From assembly GCA_964059195.1 (NCBI GenBank), contig CAXKWD010000007.1, positions 153,011,269 through 153,075,268 of the forward strand: DNA of 64,000 nucleotides. The letters are read 5' to 3'. Both the position numbers and the translations under genes were made by a program. Below the pieces are notes generated by a model that ran no database searches, had not been told where the DNA came from, and saw only the letters and a program-made list of their open reading frames with translations. Positions within the stretch are counted from its first letter, which is position 1. Each line of letters begins with the position of its first letter. This stretch comes from Ectobius pallidus (Eukaryota; Arthropoda; Insecta; Blattodea; Ectobiidae). This document shows positions 32,509 to 43,121 of this stretch, one piece after another.

Positions 32509-33987
32509 ATGAAGCCTTTCAGATTGAATGTAACAGAGATACACCCACAGGACAATTTTACAGGACTTGTGCAACATGACAAACAAAATAAATTAAAACT
32601 GGAAAGAAAATATTCATCTGGAGAAGTGTTGAGGGAATTCTGCGAAGAAACAACTTTGCATGGTCTGAAGTATATCGGAAAGAAGAAAAATCATGTAATA
32701 ACTACATTGATATGGACAGTGGCGATTCTGATGGCGATAACCATGTCTGCATACTTTTTACATGTGACATACGTCAAATGGGGAAACACCCCAGTGATCA
32801 TTTCCACAGCATCCATACCAACCGAAGTATCCTCTATTCCTCTCCCGGCTATCACTTTCTGCAGACCAGCAAGACTAACTTGGGCAGTAAAAAACCAGAT
32901 GCTGGACAAGAAAAACACACTTCACGAGATAAATAGAGACCTTGTTGATTACTTCTGCAAAAATGGACAGCTTAGTACATACAAGACTGACAATAGTACT
33001 GTATTGTGGGCTATAAGACTACAGTCACATTACTTGTTTTCATGTAAGACCATCCCTTTAACACTCACTTCTCTTGGAAATCAAAATCTTGCTCGTTACA
33101 TGCATTTATTTGAAAAAAAGATGCCCCACTGCTGCACAATGAACTCTGTGAAACCTGAATACTTGTACAGAAATTTGACAGATGAGAGTTTTATGGATTT
33201 ATATGCAGACATAGATGCTGCTGACTGGAATATGGAAAAAGGGTTTGATCCCAACATGACCACTGAAACCATGCCTTTAAGAGTGCGAACAGCTAAAGAT
33301 GTTTTGTCCATTATAGCAATGAAAGAACCCGACGACTGCAAATTTAACAATCTATTTGAGTTTGCAATACATAGTCCGACAGAACCACCACCACCAATCA
33401 GCGAATGGATGGCGGTGCCATTGGATAAAGCCACTGTCTTAGAGATTGAACCACACATAGTTCATGCTTCAGAAGACATCAAATCCATGAAGCTGAAGCA
33501 GAGGAAATGTTATTTTCAATCTGAAAGGCAGCTCAAATTCTTCAGGACATATTCAGAGCCAAACTGCAGACTTGAATGTGAGATGAACACAACGCTGGCC
33601 CAATGCGGTTGTCTGCCAGCCGAACTACCAATACTCTCTGGAATTCCAAAGTGTGAGGGCACTAAACGTCAGTGTAAACCAGAAGTCGACTATAACGACT
33701 GCAATTGCTGGCAGCCCTGTATTGATATCACATACAAGGTAAGAGAACGAAGAAGTAGATGCCTAATAACAAAGACAATATGTCAGATAGTAATAAAGTT
33801 CTCTGAACAGAGATATTATGGCCTGTATCGCTCAGAGTTCATTGGCTTAAGCGACTTTATTGCCAGCACTGGAGGCCTCCTTGGTTTGTTCACTGGCTTC
33901 AGCATCCTTAGCTTCATGGAGATTCTGTATTACACAGTTCTCTGCTTGCGACGTGTGACCAAATATCGTATTATTAACAGTCCATAA
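32509..33987 (+). CDS. Pickpocket-family DEG/ENaC channel subunit (ppk C)
   Basis: An intronless 492-residue frame, about 87% identical by eye to the protein at 22024-23526. It keeps the HG gating pair (51-52), LPAITFCRPAR, the full set of ectodomain cysteines, NCWQPC and the second helix. It lacks an 8-residue stretch present in its sister just before KYSSGEVLR. Next to the filter it reads GLFTGFS where the paralogues have GLFIGFS and GLCIGFS, so a polar Thr (residue 462) lies one position before the G-x-S filter. The flanking DNA (about 32275-32508 and 33988-34090) is homologous to that of ppk B. No frameshift or stop is seen, so it is likely functional. Confidence 0.9.
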   Translation: MKPFRLNVTEIHPQDNFTGLVQHDKQNKLKLERKYSSGEVLREFCEETTLHGLKYIGKKKNHVITTLIWTVAILMAITMSAYFLHVTYVKWGNTPVIISTASIPTEVSSIPLPAITFCRPARLTWAVKNQMLDKKNTLHEINRDLVDYFCKNGQLSTYKTDNSTVLWAIRLQSHYLFSCKTIPLTLTSLGNQNLARYMHLFEKKMPHCCTMNSVKPEYLYRNLTDESFMDLYADIDAADWNMEKGFDPNMTTETMPLRVRTAKDVLSIIAMKEPDDCKFNNLFEFAIHSPTEPPPPISEWMAVPLDKATVLEIEPHIVHASEDIKSMKLKQRKCYFQSERQLKFFRTYSEPNCRLECEMNTTLAQCGCLPAELPILSGIPKCEGTKRQCKPEVDYNDCNCWQPCIDITYKVRERRSRCLITKTICQIVIKFSEQRYYGLYRSEFIGLSDFIASTGGLLGLFTGFSILSFMEILYYTVLCLRRVTKYRIINSP

Positions 33988-34109
33988 ATTTATAATATGA
34001 ATTCCTACATTTGTAGTAAAATTGCAGAGGAAGATCTATGCAACATTTAGCATACCATTAATATGAGAAAATGGCAATAACTTTGATTGACGTTGAATGC
34101 CTTCAAGTT

Positions 34110-35470
34110 TAATGTGTAATACATATGTTTTTGTGTGTGTGTTTGTGAAGATTATTGTACACATCATTAATACACTTTCTTGTTAGAATATTTTGAATGG
34201 GTTCCTGCATTTGTGAAGATTGTTTGCATAATATAATAAAGAGCACATCAGACCACAAATATACTAAAATATGCAATTCTGTGTTTATGAAGAATATTGT
34301 AAAGATCATTTTAAAAATGTCATTGTAAGAATATTTTGAGTTCTGGGTTCTTGCATTTGTGAAGACTGTTTACATATATATTAACAGTATTAAGAGCAAA
34401 TCAGCATCACAAATAATATACCGAACTAAAATTTGCATTTCTATGTTTGTGAAGAATACTGAAAAGATAATTTTAAAAATATCATTGTAAGAATATTTTG
34501 AATTCCGTTTTCCTGCATTTCTGAAGAATGTCGACAATTTTATTAATAAGTGCTTGTCAATATAAATATGCATTCAAATATACATTTCTTTGTTTGTGAA
34601 GGATATTGTAAAGAACACAACAAATTTCATTGTAAGAATATTCTGAGTTCTGGGTTCCTGCATTTGTGAAAATTGTTTACGTATAATTTATTAAGAGCAC
34701 ATCAGCATCACAAATAAAATACAAAAAATGCAGTTCTGTATTTGTGAATAATATTGTAAACAACCCAAAAAAATCATTGTAAGGATATTTTGAAGTATGG
34801 GTTCCTTCATTTGTGAAAAATGTTGTCATATAATTTATAGCATGTGAGTATAATGAATATACTAAAATATACATTTCTGTGTTTGTGAATGATATTGTAA
34901 AGATCAATAAAACACTTCATTCTAAGAATATTTTGTTTTTTGGGTTCCTTATGTGAAGACGGTTGACATATTTATTAAGAGCTTGTCAGTAAGTTAATAA
35001 TATTGTAAACAACGCAAAAAATGTCATTGTAAGGGTATTTTTAACTCTGCATTCCTTCATTCATGAAGAATGTTGACATATAATTAAAAGCACAACAGTA
35101 TCATGAATAAACTAAAACATGCATTTTTATGTTCTTGAAGGATATTGTAAAAATCATTCTACCCCTTCAATGTAAGAATAATCTAAATTCCAAATTACTG
35201 CATCTGTGAATTATATTGATATATCAAAATTTCTCCAGTATCATGAATGTACAGTACTATGTTTGAATTCCTGTACTGATAATATTTTGCTGCAATTGTG
35301 AAAAATATTAAAATATCAATAAAAAAAGTTCTTTAAGATGAACATTTGTAACACAATTTTCTGTTTGTTGAGTGTGTTGTAAATATCATTAAAAACTATA
35401 TCACTAAAAAAAAACTTGAAATTTACATTTCCTCACTTGTAAGGAATGTTTAAAATTCTCTTAATAGTAT
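34110..35470 (+). repeat. Degenerate ~150-bp satellite downstream of ppk C
   Basis: Eight to nine diverged head-to-tail units, each with a TTTGTGAAGAATATTGTAA-like phrase, then ATTGTAAGAATATTTTGA, a TTCCTGCATTTGTGAA-like phrase and AAGAGCACATCAGCATCACA. Unit spacing is about 140-160 bp (phrases near 34132, 34277, 34438, 34588, 34735 and 34876). Units decay toward 35470. Confidence 0.8.
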
Positions 35471-35494
35471 GAGATCGTAGGCTTCCGCAGCCCG

Positions 35495-35690
35495 AGTTGA
35501 CAATAAAGTCTTCTTGAGATTTAATTGGCTGGGAAGGAAACATACACTGCCTCTATATATATACAGAAGACTTTTGGAGCGAACTGCAGTAGCCTTGATA
35601 AAGACCATGGCAAGATGGTCGAGGCAGATACCGGAAGCGAAGAAGACTTTATTCTCTAATAATACTTCACTGTCATGAATGTTCCATTAA
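35495..35690 (+). repeat. Unclassified repeat with inverted ends
   Basis: AATAAAGTCTTCTT near 35511 and AAGAAGACTTTATT near 35647 can pair. Between them CTTGATAAAGACCATGGC and GATGGTCGAGGC form a stem with flanks that loosely recall a hammerhead core (CUGANGA ... GAAA). It sits just downstream of the ppk C satellite and next to a transporter exon. Confidence 0.35.
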
Positions 35691-35722
35691 CCTTGTGAAA
35701 GATACTTAGTAATCGCACTTAC

Positions 35723-35838
35723 CTAATATGCACCTGGAGATGAGGACGGTGAACAAGGGGGCGGAACTCTTGATGGTCTCTGTGAAGCTCACAGCCACAT
35801 AGTCCAGTGCAACAAGGCCCAGAATAACTGTAGTAAAT
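35723..35838 (-). CDS. SLC35E2: SLC35E2-like, exon with KSSAP signature
   Basis: 116-bp exon with acceptor TTGACAG and donor GTAAGTGC at 35722. It encodes the segment starting FTTVILGLVALDYVAVSF and containing ETIKSSAPLFTVLISRCIL. The K-x-x-x-P pattern is the conserved helix signature of triose-phosphate/nucleotide-sugar transporters. It ends in phase 1 (first G of a Gly codon), matching the start of the exon at 3649. Confidence 0.88.
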
Positions 35839-36059
35839 CTGTCAACAACGAAAAATTGTAAATATATCAGTACACATATAAGGAGTTTACTTCTCAAGTG
35901 GTGTAAGTACAAAATTGCTGGTTGTAGACATCTTAGAAAACACATCAATGAAGTCTTCTATTCAGTAACAATGTGGTGAATGTCTCGGTCCATTAGAGTC
36001 TCATTGGGAGCAGCATAAATTTGACAAGCTCAATGGAACAATGAAATAGTTGACATTAT

Positions 36060-36437
36060 AACGTAATTACACGTTTTAAGGTCCTCTGAATCCAAAAATT
36101 TTATTTTCAGAAACCTGTGTGTGTGTGTGTCTGTACCGGATAGCTCAAAAATAAAAATTTGAATATAAAATGAAAATTTCGTATTTAGATTAGGTATCTT
36201 CTGAGGATGTGACACGAAGATTGGTGACTACTTTACATGAAGCATTTTTTTTTTCTTTGATTTTCTCGAAAATGGCTCTAACGATTTTGTTTAAATTTTG
36301 TAAATAAAGTGCTTATACTTAGAGCTAAAACTTTTATTTGAAACTTTTTTGTAAAAATTCTCTGAAGGGTAGTTATGAGCCACTTCCTGTTTGTAGAAAC
36401 TCAATCTTCAATGATGAACAATAACGCTTTGCATCAG
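36060..36437. repeat. Dispersed unclassified repeat (TTTTTGGATTCAG family)
   Basis: GGTCCTCTGAATCCAAAAAT, CTCGAAAATGGCTCTAACGA and CTAAAACTTTTATTTGAAAC are shared, with variation, with about 14300-14560, 27570-27700, 57380-57730 and 61150-61560. The Harbinger element is inserted in this copy. Confidence 0.55.
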
Positions 36438-37284
36438 GGCCCTATTTCATAAAACTCTACAAGTGTGACAAATACGACAATTATGTCAAATCTGACAAAT
36501 TTGTAATTATGTCATGACTAGAGCCCGGATTTCCATGCAAATGCATGTTTTTATATACTTTGGTTACACTTCTCAAACTTTGTAGTTACACATTACATGA
36601 CTTATGGATTCCAAATAAACATACTTTTTCCGTGCATGTTTGCATATTTCGGCCTTTTTATGGCAAAATTCATGCAAAATGCATGTTTTGGATTTTTTGG
36701 GCTTAATGTAGCTTATTCAGACGTTTTTAATGCATATAAACCCTCATTTTCTGGTTTTAGTGCATAATATCAAGTTACCGTGCATAACTGTGCATATTAT
36801 GAATGTGCCTCCCTAAAATCTCGGCTTTTCAAAGAAACGTAAAAATGCAGTATTGTATTACCATTGTTATTTGATTGACTTGGCAACAGGGTCTGCCACC
36901 TGCATGAATTTGAGAGTGCAAACTACTGTTTACCCTAAATAAACAGTAATATAATACACAAGTCTACAAAAGAAAATGCCGACTCGCCGACCCCCACCAC
37001 CTTCCATTGAAAGAAAACTGTTAAACAGAATGTTCACTGCTTGAATTTGTCAGTCACTAGCCATTGTTGAAGACTTTGAATACTTAAGAATCGTGTTGTG
37101 GAGAAACGGGTGTGACAGTCAGGGAAAAACTTAAGAAGGTACTTAGTTCAAACCCTGATCTTAAACTTCTGAAAACGTGAAAGACGTAGGCCTATTATGT
37201 GGAGAAAATGTAAAAGACATGGAATTCGATCTCACCCTCAGTCAAATTTCTTTCCTTAAGTAGGTCTATGCACCTGTTACTTCT

Positions 37285-37385
37285 TGTGAAGTAGAAAGAT
37301 CCTTTTCTGCGTTCAAGAATGTCCTAACTGATAAAACACACGAGTTCAAGTGAGGATAATTGGACGACATTCTGCATAATGGAAC
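37285..37385 (+). pseudogene. hAT transposase C-terminal relic
   Basis: A short stretch keeps the VERSFSxxKxxLTDK signature of hAT dimerisation domains, followed by a stop codon. The rest of the transposase in 36940-37290 is too decayed to read. Confidence 0.6.
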
Positions 37386-37671
37386 CAACCCTCAAATTTA
37401 AAAAACCGGAACAGATGCTAAATTTTTGCTACTGAACTATATATTTACGTTGTGCAAACTAACGAACCCTCTTCATCCATCTATATGCCATCTATGAAGC
37501 AAACAAAAACACACTGAAAAGATCCAGGTGGCTTTTTATTTAATTTTAAATGCCTGATTTTTAGCTTAAAAATCATGTGGGTTGGCTCCTTTCTGCAGAA
37601 AGTCATCCAATTTGGAAAAACTCGTTGTTGTATATTGTTTTAAGATAAACTGAAATATATTGCAGTACAGT

Positions 37672-37929
37672 CAGTGCTTTAGTTGGGCCGGTACGCACCG
37701 GTACTGCGTACCGGTATAAAATTATTTTCCTTCTACCATACCGGGAAAAATATGTGCTCCGGTACGTCGTACTGGCAGTACAGGAACGATATTGTCATAA
37801 AATACTTATTAAATGTCCAATTCACGAGAGTGTATTTGTTAATAATGACAAACACTATTAAATTTGCAATAGATATGCGTTCTATGGAAGGTGAGTACCC
37901 CCATAAAATATTTTCCAACTAAAGCACTG
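37672..37929. mobile_element. hAT MITE nested in the nested hAT
   Basis: Ends CAGTGCTTTAGTTGG / CCAACTAAAGCACTG with duplication AGTACAGT at 37664-37671 and 37930-37937. The 258-bp body is rich in GTACCGGT-type palindromes near the left end. Confidence 0.88.
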
Positions 37930-38157
37930 AGTACAGTGCAGATTTTTGATAGTGCATGTTTCGCCCTTCATTGTGCATATTTGGAGATACGATAGTGCAT
38001 GAATGCATGCATATTTTTAAGTTTGATAGTGCATGAAAATCCGGGCTTTAGTCATGACAATTATATTTTTCACAAATATTACAACTTTTCCTTACATTAC
38101 AGGCAAATTAATGTAAATTGTCAGACGAAGAGAACTCTATTCATAAACACGACAATT

Positions 38158-38414
38158 CTGGGGTGCGCGGGCAAAGAGAGTTAAGTCCACTTTCTGGTTA
38201 CTAAGAGTTAGAGTGACTTAACACACTATACCAGCCCAACATAGCTTTAGAGATGGATAAACCCATGAGGCACACATCCATATCTATCGTACTATTTTGA
38301 ATATGACTTACTGGACTTAACACAAATGTAGAGAACATTATTATCTATAACTCTATGGACATGTCTCAATTTTTTAGGATGATGGACTTAACTCTCTTTG
38401 CCCGCGCACCCCGG
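38158..38414. mobile_element. 257-bp MITE flanked by AATT, copy 2
   Basis: Ends CTGGGGTGCGCGGGCAAAGA / TCTTTGCCCGCGCACCCCGG with AATT at 38154-38157 and 38415-38418. It is nested inside the Harbinger element, 170 bp before the Myb/SANT protein start, so it is younger than that element. Confidence 0.88.
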
Positions 38415-38585
38415 AATTGTATGTCAACCCTAAAGATTACTTTAGTACACTGTAGATGGCTCTCATATACGCGTGCAATAATCGATCTCAACATCGATTA
38501 TAATCGAAGATAATTGAATGATAAATTTGGCGGTCATTACGTCTTCTACTTTGATTCAACACACGTACGTAAGCCATTAGTCAGA

Positions 38586-39663
38586 ATGTCGAGTAATTTG
38601 GATAAAATTACTATTTTAAACATGATTAGAGAGAAAAAAGACATACTTTTCACTAGATTTTCTGCCGAGCTCACCCATGAGCTGAAAGTTGAAGCTTGGA
38701 AAGATATTGTGGAAAAAGCAAATGCCATTGGAGCCTTCTCAAGAGACTGGAAGTATTTGAGGGATACTACTTGGCAGAACTGGCGCAAGAGAACTGTTGT
38801 AAGTTTCAATATTATTATTATTATTAATATTATTGTGCTAATATTGAAACCTTAAAATGATCACCAAAATATCCCAGAAGTATATTGCGTTATACCATAT
38901 TTTAATTGGTTCAAGCCCACAAAATTATGATTTTAATAGCTGAATGAGTTATGTAGATTATAAATCATAATTAATTTTAAAAATATAATATGTTCTTTTA
39001 TTGATATTACAGGAAAAGAGAGATAACAAAGCAAAAACCGGGAGTGCAGGAGGGAAAAAATGTATGTATGATGAGGCTGATCTTATCATATTAGATATTA
39101 TTGGTAGAGAATCGCCTGTTCTGAGTGGCATGATGGCTCCTGAATCTTCTGGGACTAATGCTGGTTCAATCTCACTACCTGCCGAATACGAAATCGAAAA
39201 TGTAGGCCTATCTCAAGAAACTTATCAAGATAATCTTCATGGACATGGAGACACTTCTTTCGATGAACCAACATGTTCATCATTTCCAACAAATGAAAAT
39301 TGCAAGTCCATTCAACAATCATCAGGAAGAAAAAGGAAAGCGAAAGAAGCAAAAAATGAATTTGAACATTTAAAAATGGAGAAAATCAGAGCTGAAATAT
39401 TATTACTAACACAAAAGCATGAAATAGCTAAGAGAGAAACATACAAACTAGATTTAGAATTACTGAAAATGGAAAAAGAATTAGGCCTTCCACCATCAAA
39501 ATTTACAGTTGATTTATTACATAACTCACAATCGACTAATAATTACAACCAGAATTTAGCTTCTCCAGTGAATAATAGCATTCTAAATTTTAATGAAACA
39601 AGTAACTTATTGGAATCTTCTATTGTAATCATAAATGATATCCCTACAGAAGATGAAAATTAG
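38586..39663 (+). CDS. Harbinger Myb/SANT-like DNA-binding protein (two exons)
   Basis: Exon 1 38586-38798 (donor GTAAGT) and exon 2 39013-39663 (acceptor TATTACAG) join in frame to 287 residues. I chose the ATG at 38586 (MSSNLDKITI) because the domain starts right after it; an in-frame ATG at 38514 is also open. Residues 1-75 form a Myb/SANT-like trihelix with spaced Trp (AWKDIV, DWKYLRDTTWQNWRKR). The C-terminal half carries a charged helix (about KMEKIRAEILLLTQKHEIAK onward) likely to form a coiled coil. In PIF/Harbinger elements this second protein binds DNA and escorts the transposase to the nucleus. It looks intact. Confidence 0.8.
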
Positions 39664-39819
39664 GATCCTTACATGATAGGTGGCTGAGTAGGCCTACTTG
39701 TTGTTACGTTTTATTCATTTTTAGGTTTTAAGAGTTCCAGCATTTTACAATAATCTTTTTATTCCTTCTTGTGTTCATTGGAGTGGTGTTAATGGTCTAT
39801 AATAATAATAGTAGTAGTA

Positions 39820-39865
<46 letters not shown>

Positions 39866-42044
39866 CAACAACAACATATTCTCACTGACCATATATAGGT
39901 TTTCTGTAAATTGTAAAAGTGGAGTTAATGCTCTTTACTTATGCACATACGTTTAAGAAATACCTAAGTTAACTCAAGGTAAAGTAATAAAATGGAAATT
40001 AAAAGAATAAGTGATGAAATACATTTTTTAATTATAATGTATATACACTGGATAGTGAACATAAACAAATATCTCACCATATTAAGCTAGAATCAATTTT
40101 TCCAGTTAGTAGGGTAGCCTATTCAGTAAAATAAGAGAACTGTAATTTAAAAAAGTTCTGGAAACGACCAATAATTAAATCTATTTGATCGATTAACAAT
40201 GTTTTGAACTGAAATAAGCAGATGCTTCTCTATAAGGAACAATAGTTATGGGTTATTCTCCAGAAAAAGGCAGATTCATGTTGCAGTTGATTTTCTGGTG
40301 TAAAATAAGTATTTGTGGATTATGAATTATTATGATAAGTTAGATTGAAATAAGGTCTATTTGATCCAATATTCCACTTTTTAAACAAAAGTTACAATTT
40401 TCTGCATTTAGGGCACAGTATGTGATATCTCACATGGCATGTCCCAATGCCTGACTTGTTATTTTCATTCTGTCATAATTCAACAGACTTTAATTTTTTA
40501 TTCCATTTTAGTGTTATAACAAGAACAAACAGCTCAAAAAATGAGTTATTAATAACTGAAAAGAAAATATATCATTTTGTAAAGACAATTTTTGCACTAA
40601 ACATGCCTGTCCCAAAGTGAGACCTCACCTCCGTGAAACAATATAAAAGTTCAATCATTTCCACAGATATGACACTGTAGTCTTTCTATTTTCCTTGGAC
40701 TCCAACTTTTGGCAGTTTTCTTATCATTTATATAAAGCCAATCTGTGAGTGTGCTTTTAAGTGTTGTTTTGTTTGTGTAAAAGGGCTAAATGCAGAGTTG
40801 GTCATTGGACTTCCTCACCTCCGTTACCTACACCCAATGGTATAAAGTTGTATGTTTTTATATTTACTTTTGCTATAAATTATAATAATAAGGAATGCAA
40901 AGTTAAACTCTAGAACTGAGATTTTCTAACCTCAAATGTTCCAAGCTGTTTGACAAATTAGAGAAAAATCTCACCTCTGTTACTGTTACTCTCGAGTCCT
41001 ATCCATGGAGGTGTAATTAATGTTGTAATTGATGACATATTTAACTGTCTGCATTTTTTACTTTTGTTTAAAGAAGATACTAGTATAGCCTAATAGTTTA
41101 TGACAATAGGCCTATATCATGTTTTGATTTAAAGTTTTGATTTTAAGGTGATAATCTATTTTAACATAGATAAAAATAAGTAAAAAGTTGTGTGTCAATC
41201 CAATTGTATGGTAATAAATATTGTTCTTGTTCATGATAACATTTAATACAGCAAATTAATTCTAATTCTCACATAACTTCTATATAATTACTATTTCTCA
41301 CAATTTTCTCGCCTCCATGAAGGCACCATTTTCTAACTTTGCTAATTTAATGCAAAATACCACTCGGTAAGTAGGGAAAGTACCTCAGTAGTTCTCTGCA
41401 GAAAGAAATATTACATAAAAAAATCACATGGTCCAAAATAAAAAATAATTTTAAAAAATTCTAACATTGAAATCTGCCCTTTTCTGGAGAATGACCCTTA
41501 TACACCTGACATTATTTGACATAGATTTCATGTATTTTCTAGTTTTGACATGAATACTCCAATTATACCTTTAAAATAAAAAAAAAATAAAATATCTTGT
41601 GCTGAACTGATGCTCAAAAGTAATAGATAAAGAGTTTGATTCTGTGTTATTTTTATATGTTATGATATTTATACTGCAGATGTTAATATTTTATGTAACT
41701 TTGTGGAAAAAGTTGGTAACTCACAAAAATGTATTTTCACAACAAATTATGTGTTTTTTTACAACAAATTTCTTCGTTAAAATAATTTCGTATTCACATC
41801 CTTACCATTAAAAACTGTTTTTTCAACCTCAGAAATAAAATATTAATTTAAGAACACACAGTTAAGAGGTTATTTTAAACCATTTTGCATACCTTTAGTT
41901 TAAACTATGTAGGCCTACTATTAAAAATTCTTTTCTGCAAACCATGATGTATATCAGTCAGAGTACATTAAACATTAAAGTAGTAGAGAATAAAATAGCT
42001 GAAACAATGCAAATGATTTCTTATTGAGATCAAAATAAAGTCGC
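39664..42044. other. Harbinger interior between the two genes
   Basis: AT-rich non-coding DNA. It contains an (AAT)n/(AAC)n microsatellite at about 39803-39874. The poly-Asn frame there is an artefact. No inverted repeat or other gene was recognised. Confidence 0.5.
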
Positions 42045-43121
42045 TTAATTTTGAAACATGTGTATTAATTCTTGTAATACTGTAATTGCTTCTTCATCAA
42101 TAGGTTCACCTTCCTCAATGGCTTCCTCTTCCTCTTCTTGTTCAATTGCATGGTTTTCATATGGTTCATACACCTCTGAACCCAAGCGTTTCTCAATGTT
42201 ATGCAAAGTTATACAAGATAGAATTACGTTACATGCTGATAATGGCTGCATTCTGAGATAATTAAGGCATGGAAACTTCTCTTTCAAAATACCCAGTGTA
42301 TTCTCAACCATTCTTCTGGTAGATCTAAATGCTCTAAGAAATCTTGCAAGTGCATCAGTTCGAGGGATTTGGACAGGGATTTTAGGTGAAATGAGCCACT
42401 TTCTTAATCCATACCCACTGTCACCTAGTATTACTGCATTTGGAAATGGCCTCCATCCATTGTCCCATTGCTGTGCTAGTGATGAACACCGCAAAACTCG
42501 TGCATCATGTACTGAGCCAGGCCACCGAGCACTGGCATAAAAAAATTCTAAATTAGGTCCACACACTACCATGATATTGATTGAATGGTCACCATTTCTA
42601 TCCACAAAAGCACCTTCATTATTATGTGGGGCATCTATCTTCACCAAAGAACCATCAACAACTCCAGCAACCCTTGGAAAGTTTGCTGCCCTCAAAAAAA
42701 GCTGTGGAATAGCTAAGACGGATGCAATTGGCCAACGAACCTCTTCTCCAAATAAGGTGTGTATAAGTATTTGGCATACTCTCTTTACACAGCGGTAAAC
42801 CGTGGCTTTTGATAAACCGTGTGCATCTGCACTTGCATGATACTGTGATCCTGTGCCCAGCCAATGCAATGCATACAAAAGCTGTTCTTGAGGAATGAGT
42901 GCATAATTTCTTTGAGTTTTTGACTGCAAGTAATGTCCTATTGCATTTATAATAAATTCAGCTGCTGTCTTGCTCACACGAAATTTCTCTTTGAATATAA
43001 AGTCACTAAAATTGAAAGTTAGGTTAATTCGTTGCCTGAAAACCCTGCGTGGTCTCATGTCTATTTCTTCATCACTTTCACTACTAGCAATATCACTACT
43101 ACTAGTGTTCATTATTAGCAA
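42045..43121 (-). CDS. PIF/Harbinger DDE transposase
   Basis: An intact 358-residue frame of the HARBI1-like DDE_Tnp_4 type, normal length for the family. A helix-turn-helix region (SKATVYRCVKRVCQ, about 104-117) precedes the RNase-H-like core. That core has VAGVVDGSLV (D156), FYASARWPGSVHDARVL (D206), ILGDSGYGLRKWL (D234) and RRMVENTLGILKEKFPC (E273), which hold the conserved acidic residues. The enzyme cuts and pastes the element at 3-bp targets. It converges with the Myb/SANT gene inside the same terminal repeats, the standard Harbinger layout. No stop or frameshift is seen, so the copy may be active or only recently silent. Confidence 0.9.
   Translation of the reverse strand: MLIMNTSSSDIASSESDEEIDMRPRRVFRQRINLTFNFSDFIFKEKFRVSKTAAEFIINAIGHYLQSKTQRNYALIPQEQLLYALHWLGTGSQYHASADAHGLSKATVYRCVKRVCQILIHTLFGEEVRWPIASVLAIPQLFLRAANFPRVAGVVDGSLVKIDAPHNNEGAFVDRNGDHSINIMVVCGPNLEFFYASARWPGSVHDARVLRCSSLAQQWDNGWRPFPNAVILGDSGYGLRKWLISPKIPVQIPRTDALARFLRAFRSTRRMVENTLGILKEKFPCLNYLRMQPLSACNVILSCITLHNIEKRLGSEVYEPYENHAIEQEEEEEAIEEGEPIDEEAITVLQELIHMFQN

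Larger units (their letters stand above)
25581..35470 (+). repeat. Segmental duplication, copy B (contains ppk C)
   Basis: Partner of 12786-24785. Clear shared landmarks are the AAAATAGCAT...ATTATCCTATCA start at 25587 and the TTTTAGGACCCATAT tract at 26749. The truncated SINE at 27278-27558 and the ppk gene with its downstream satellite follow. Copy-specific insertions are the RTE-like LINE at 27915-30222, the mariner remnant at 30850-31554 and the 257-bp MITE at 31987-32243. Confidence 0.7.
36519..38050. mobile_element. hAT element nested in Harbinger
   Basis: Ends TAGAGCCCGGATTTCCATGC / GCATGAAAATCCGGGCTTTA, with 8-bp duplication GTCATGAC at 36511-36518 and 38051-38058. Many TGCATGTTT/GCATATT subterminal motifs are present. 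Around 37290-37350 the plus strand reads CEVERSFSAFKNVLTDKTHE, a relic of the hAT dimerisation domain, so it derives from an autonomous element. Confidence 0.85.
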
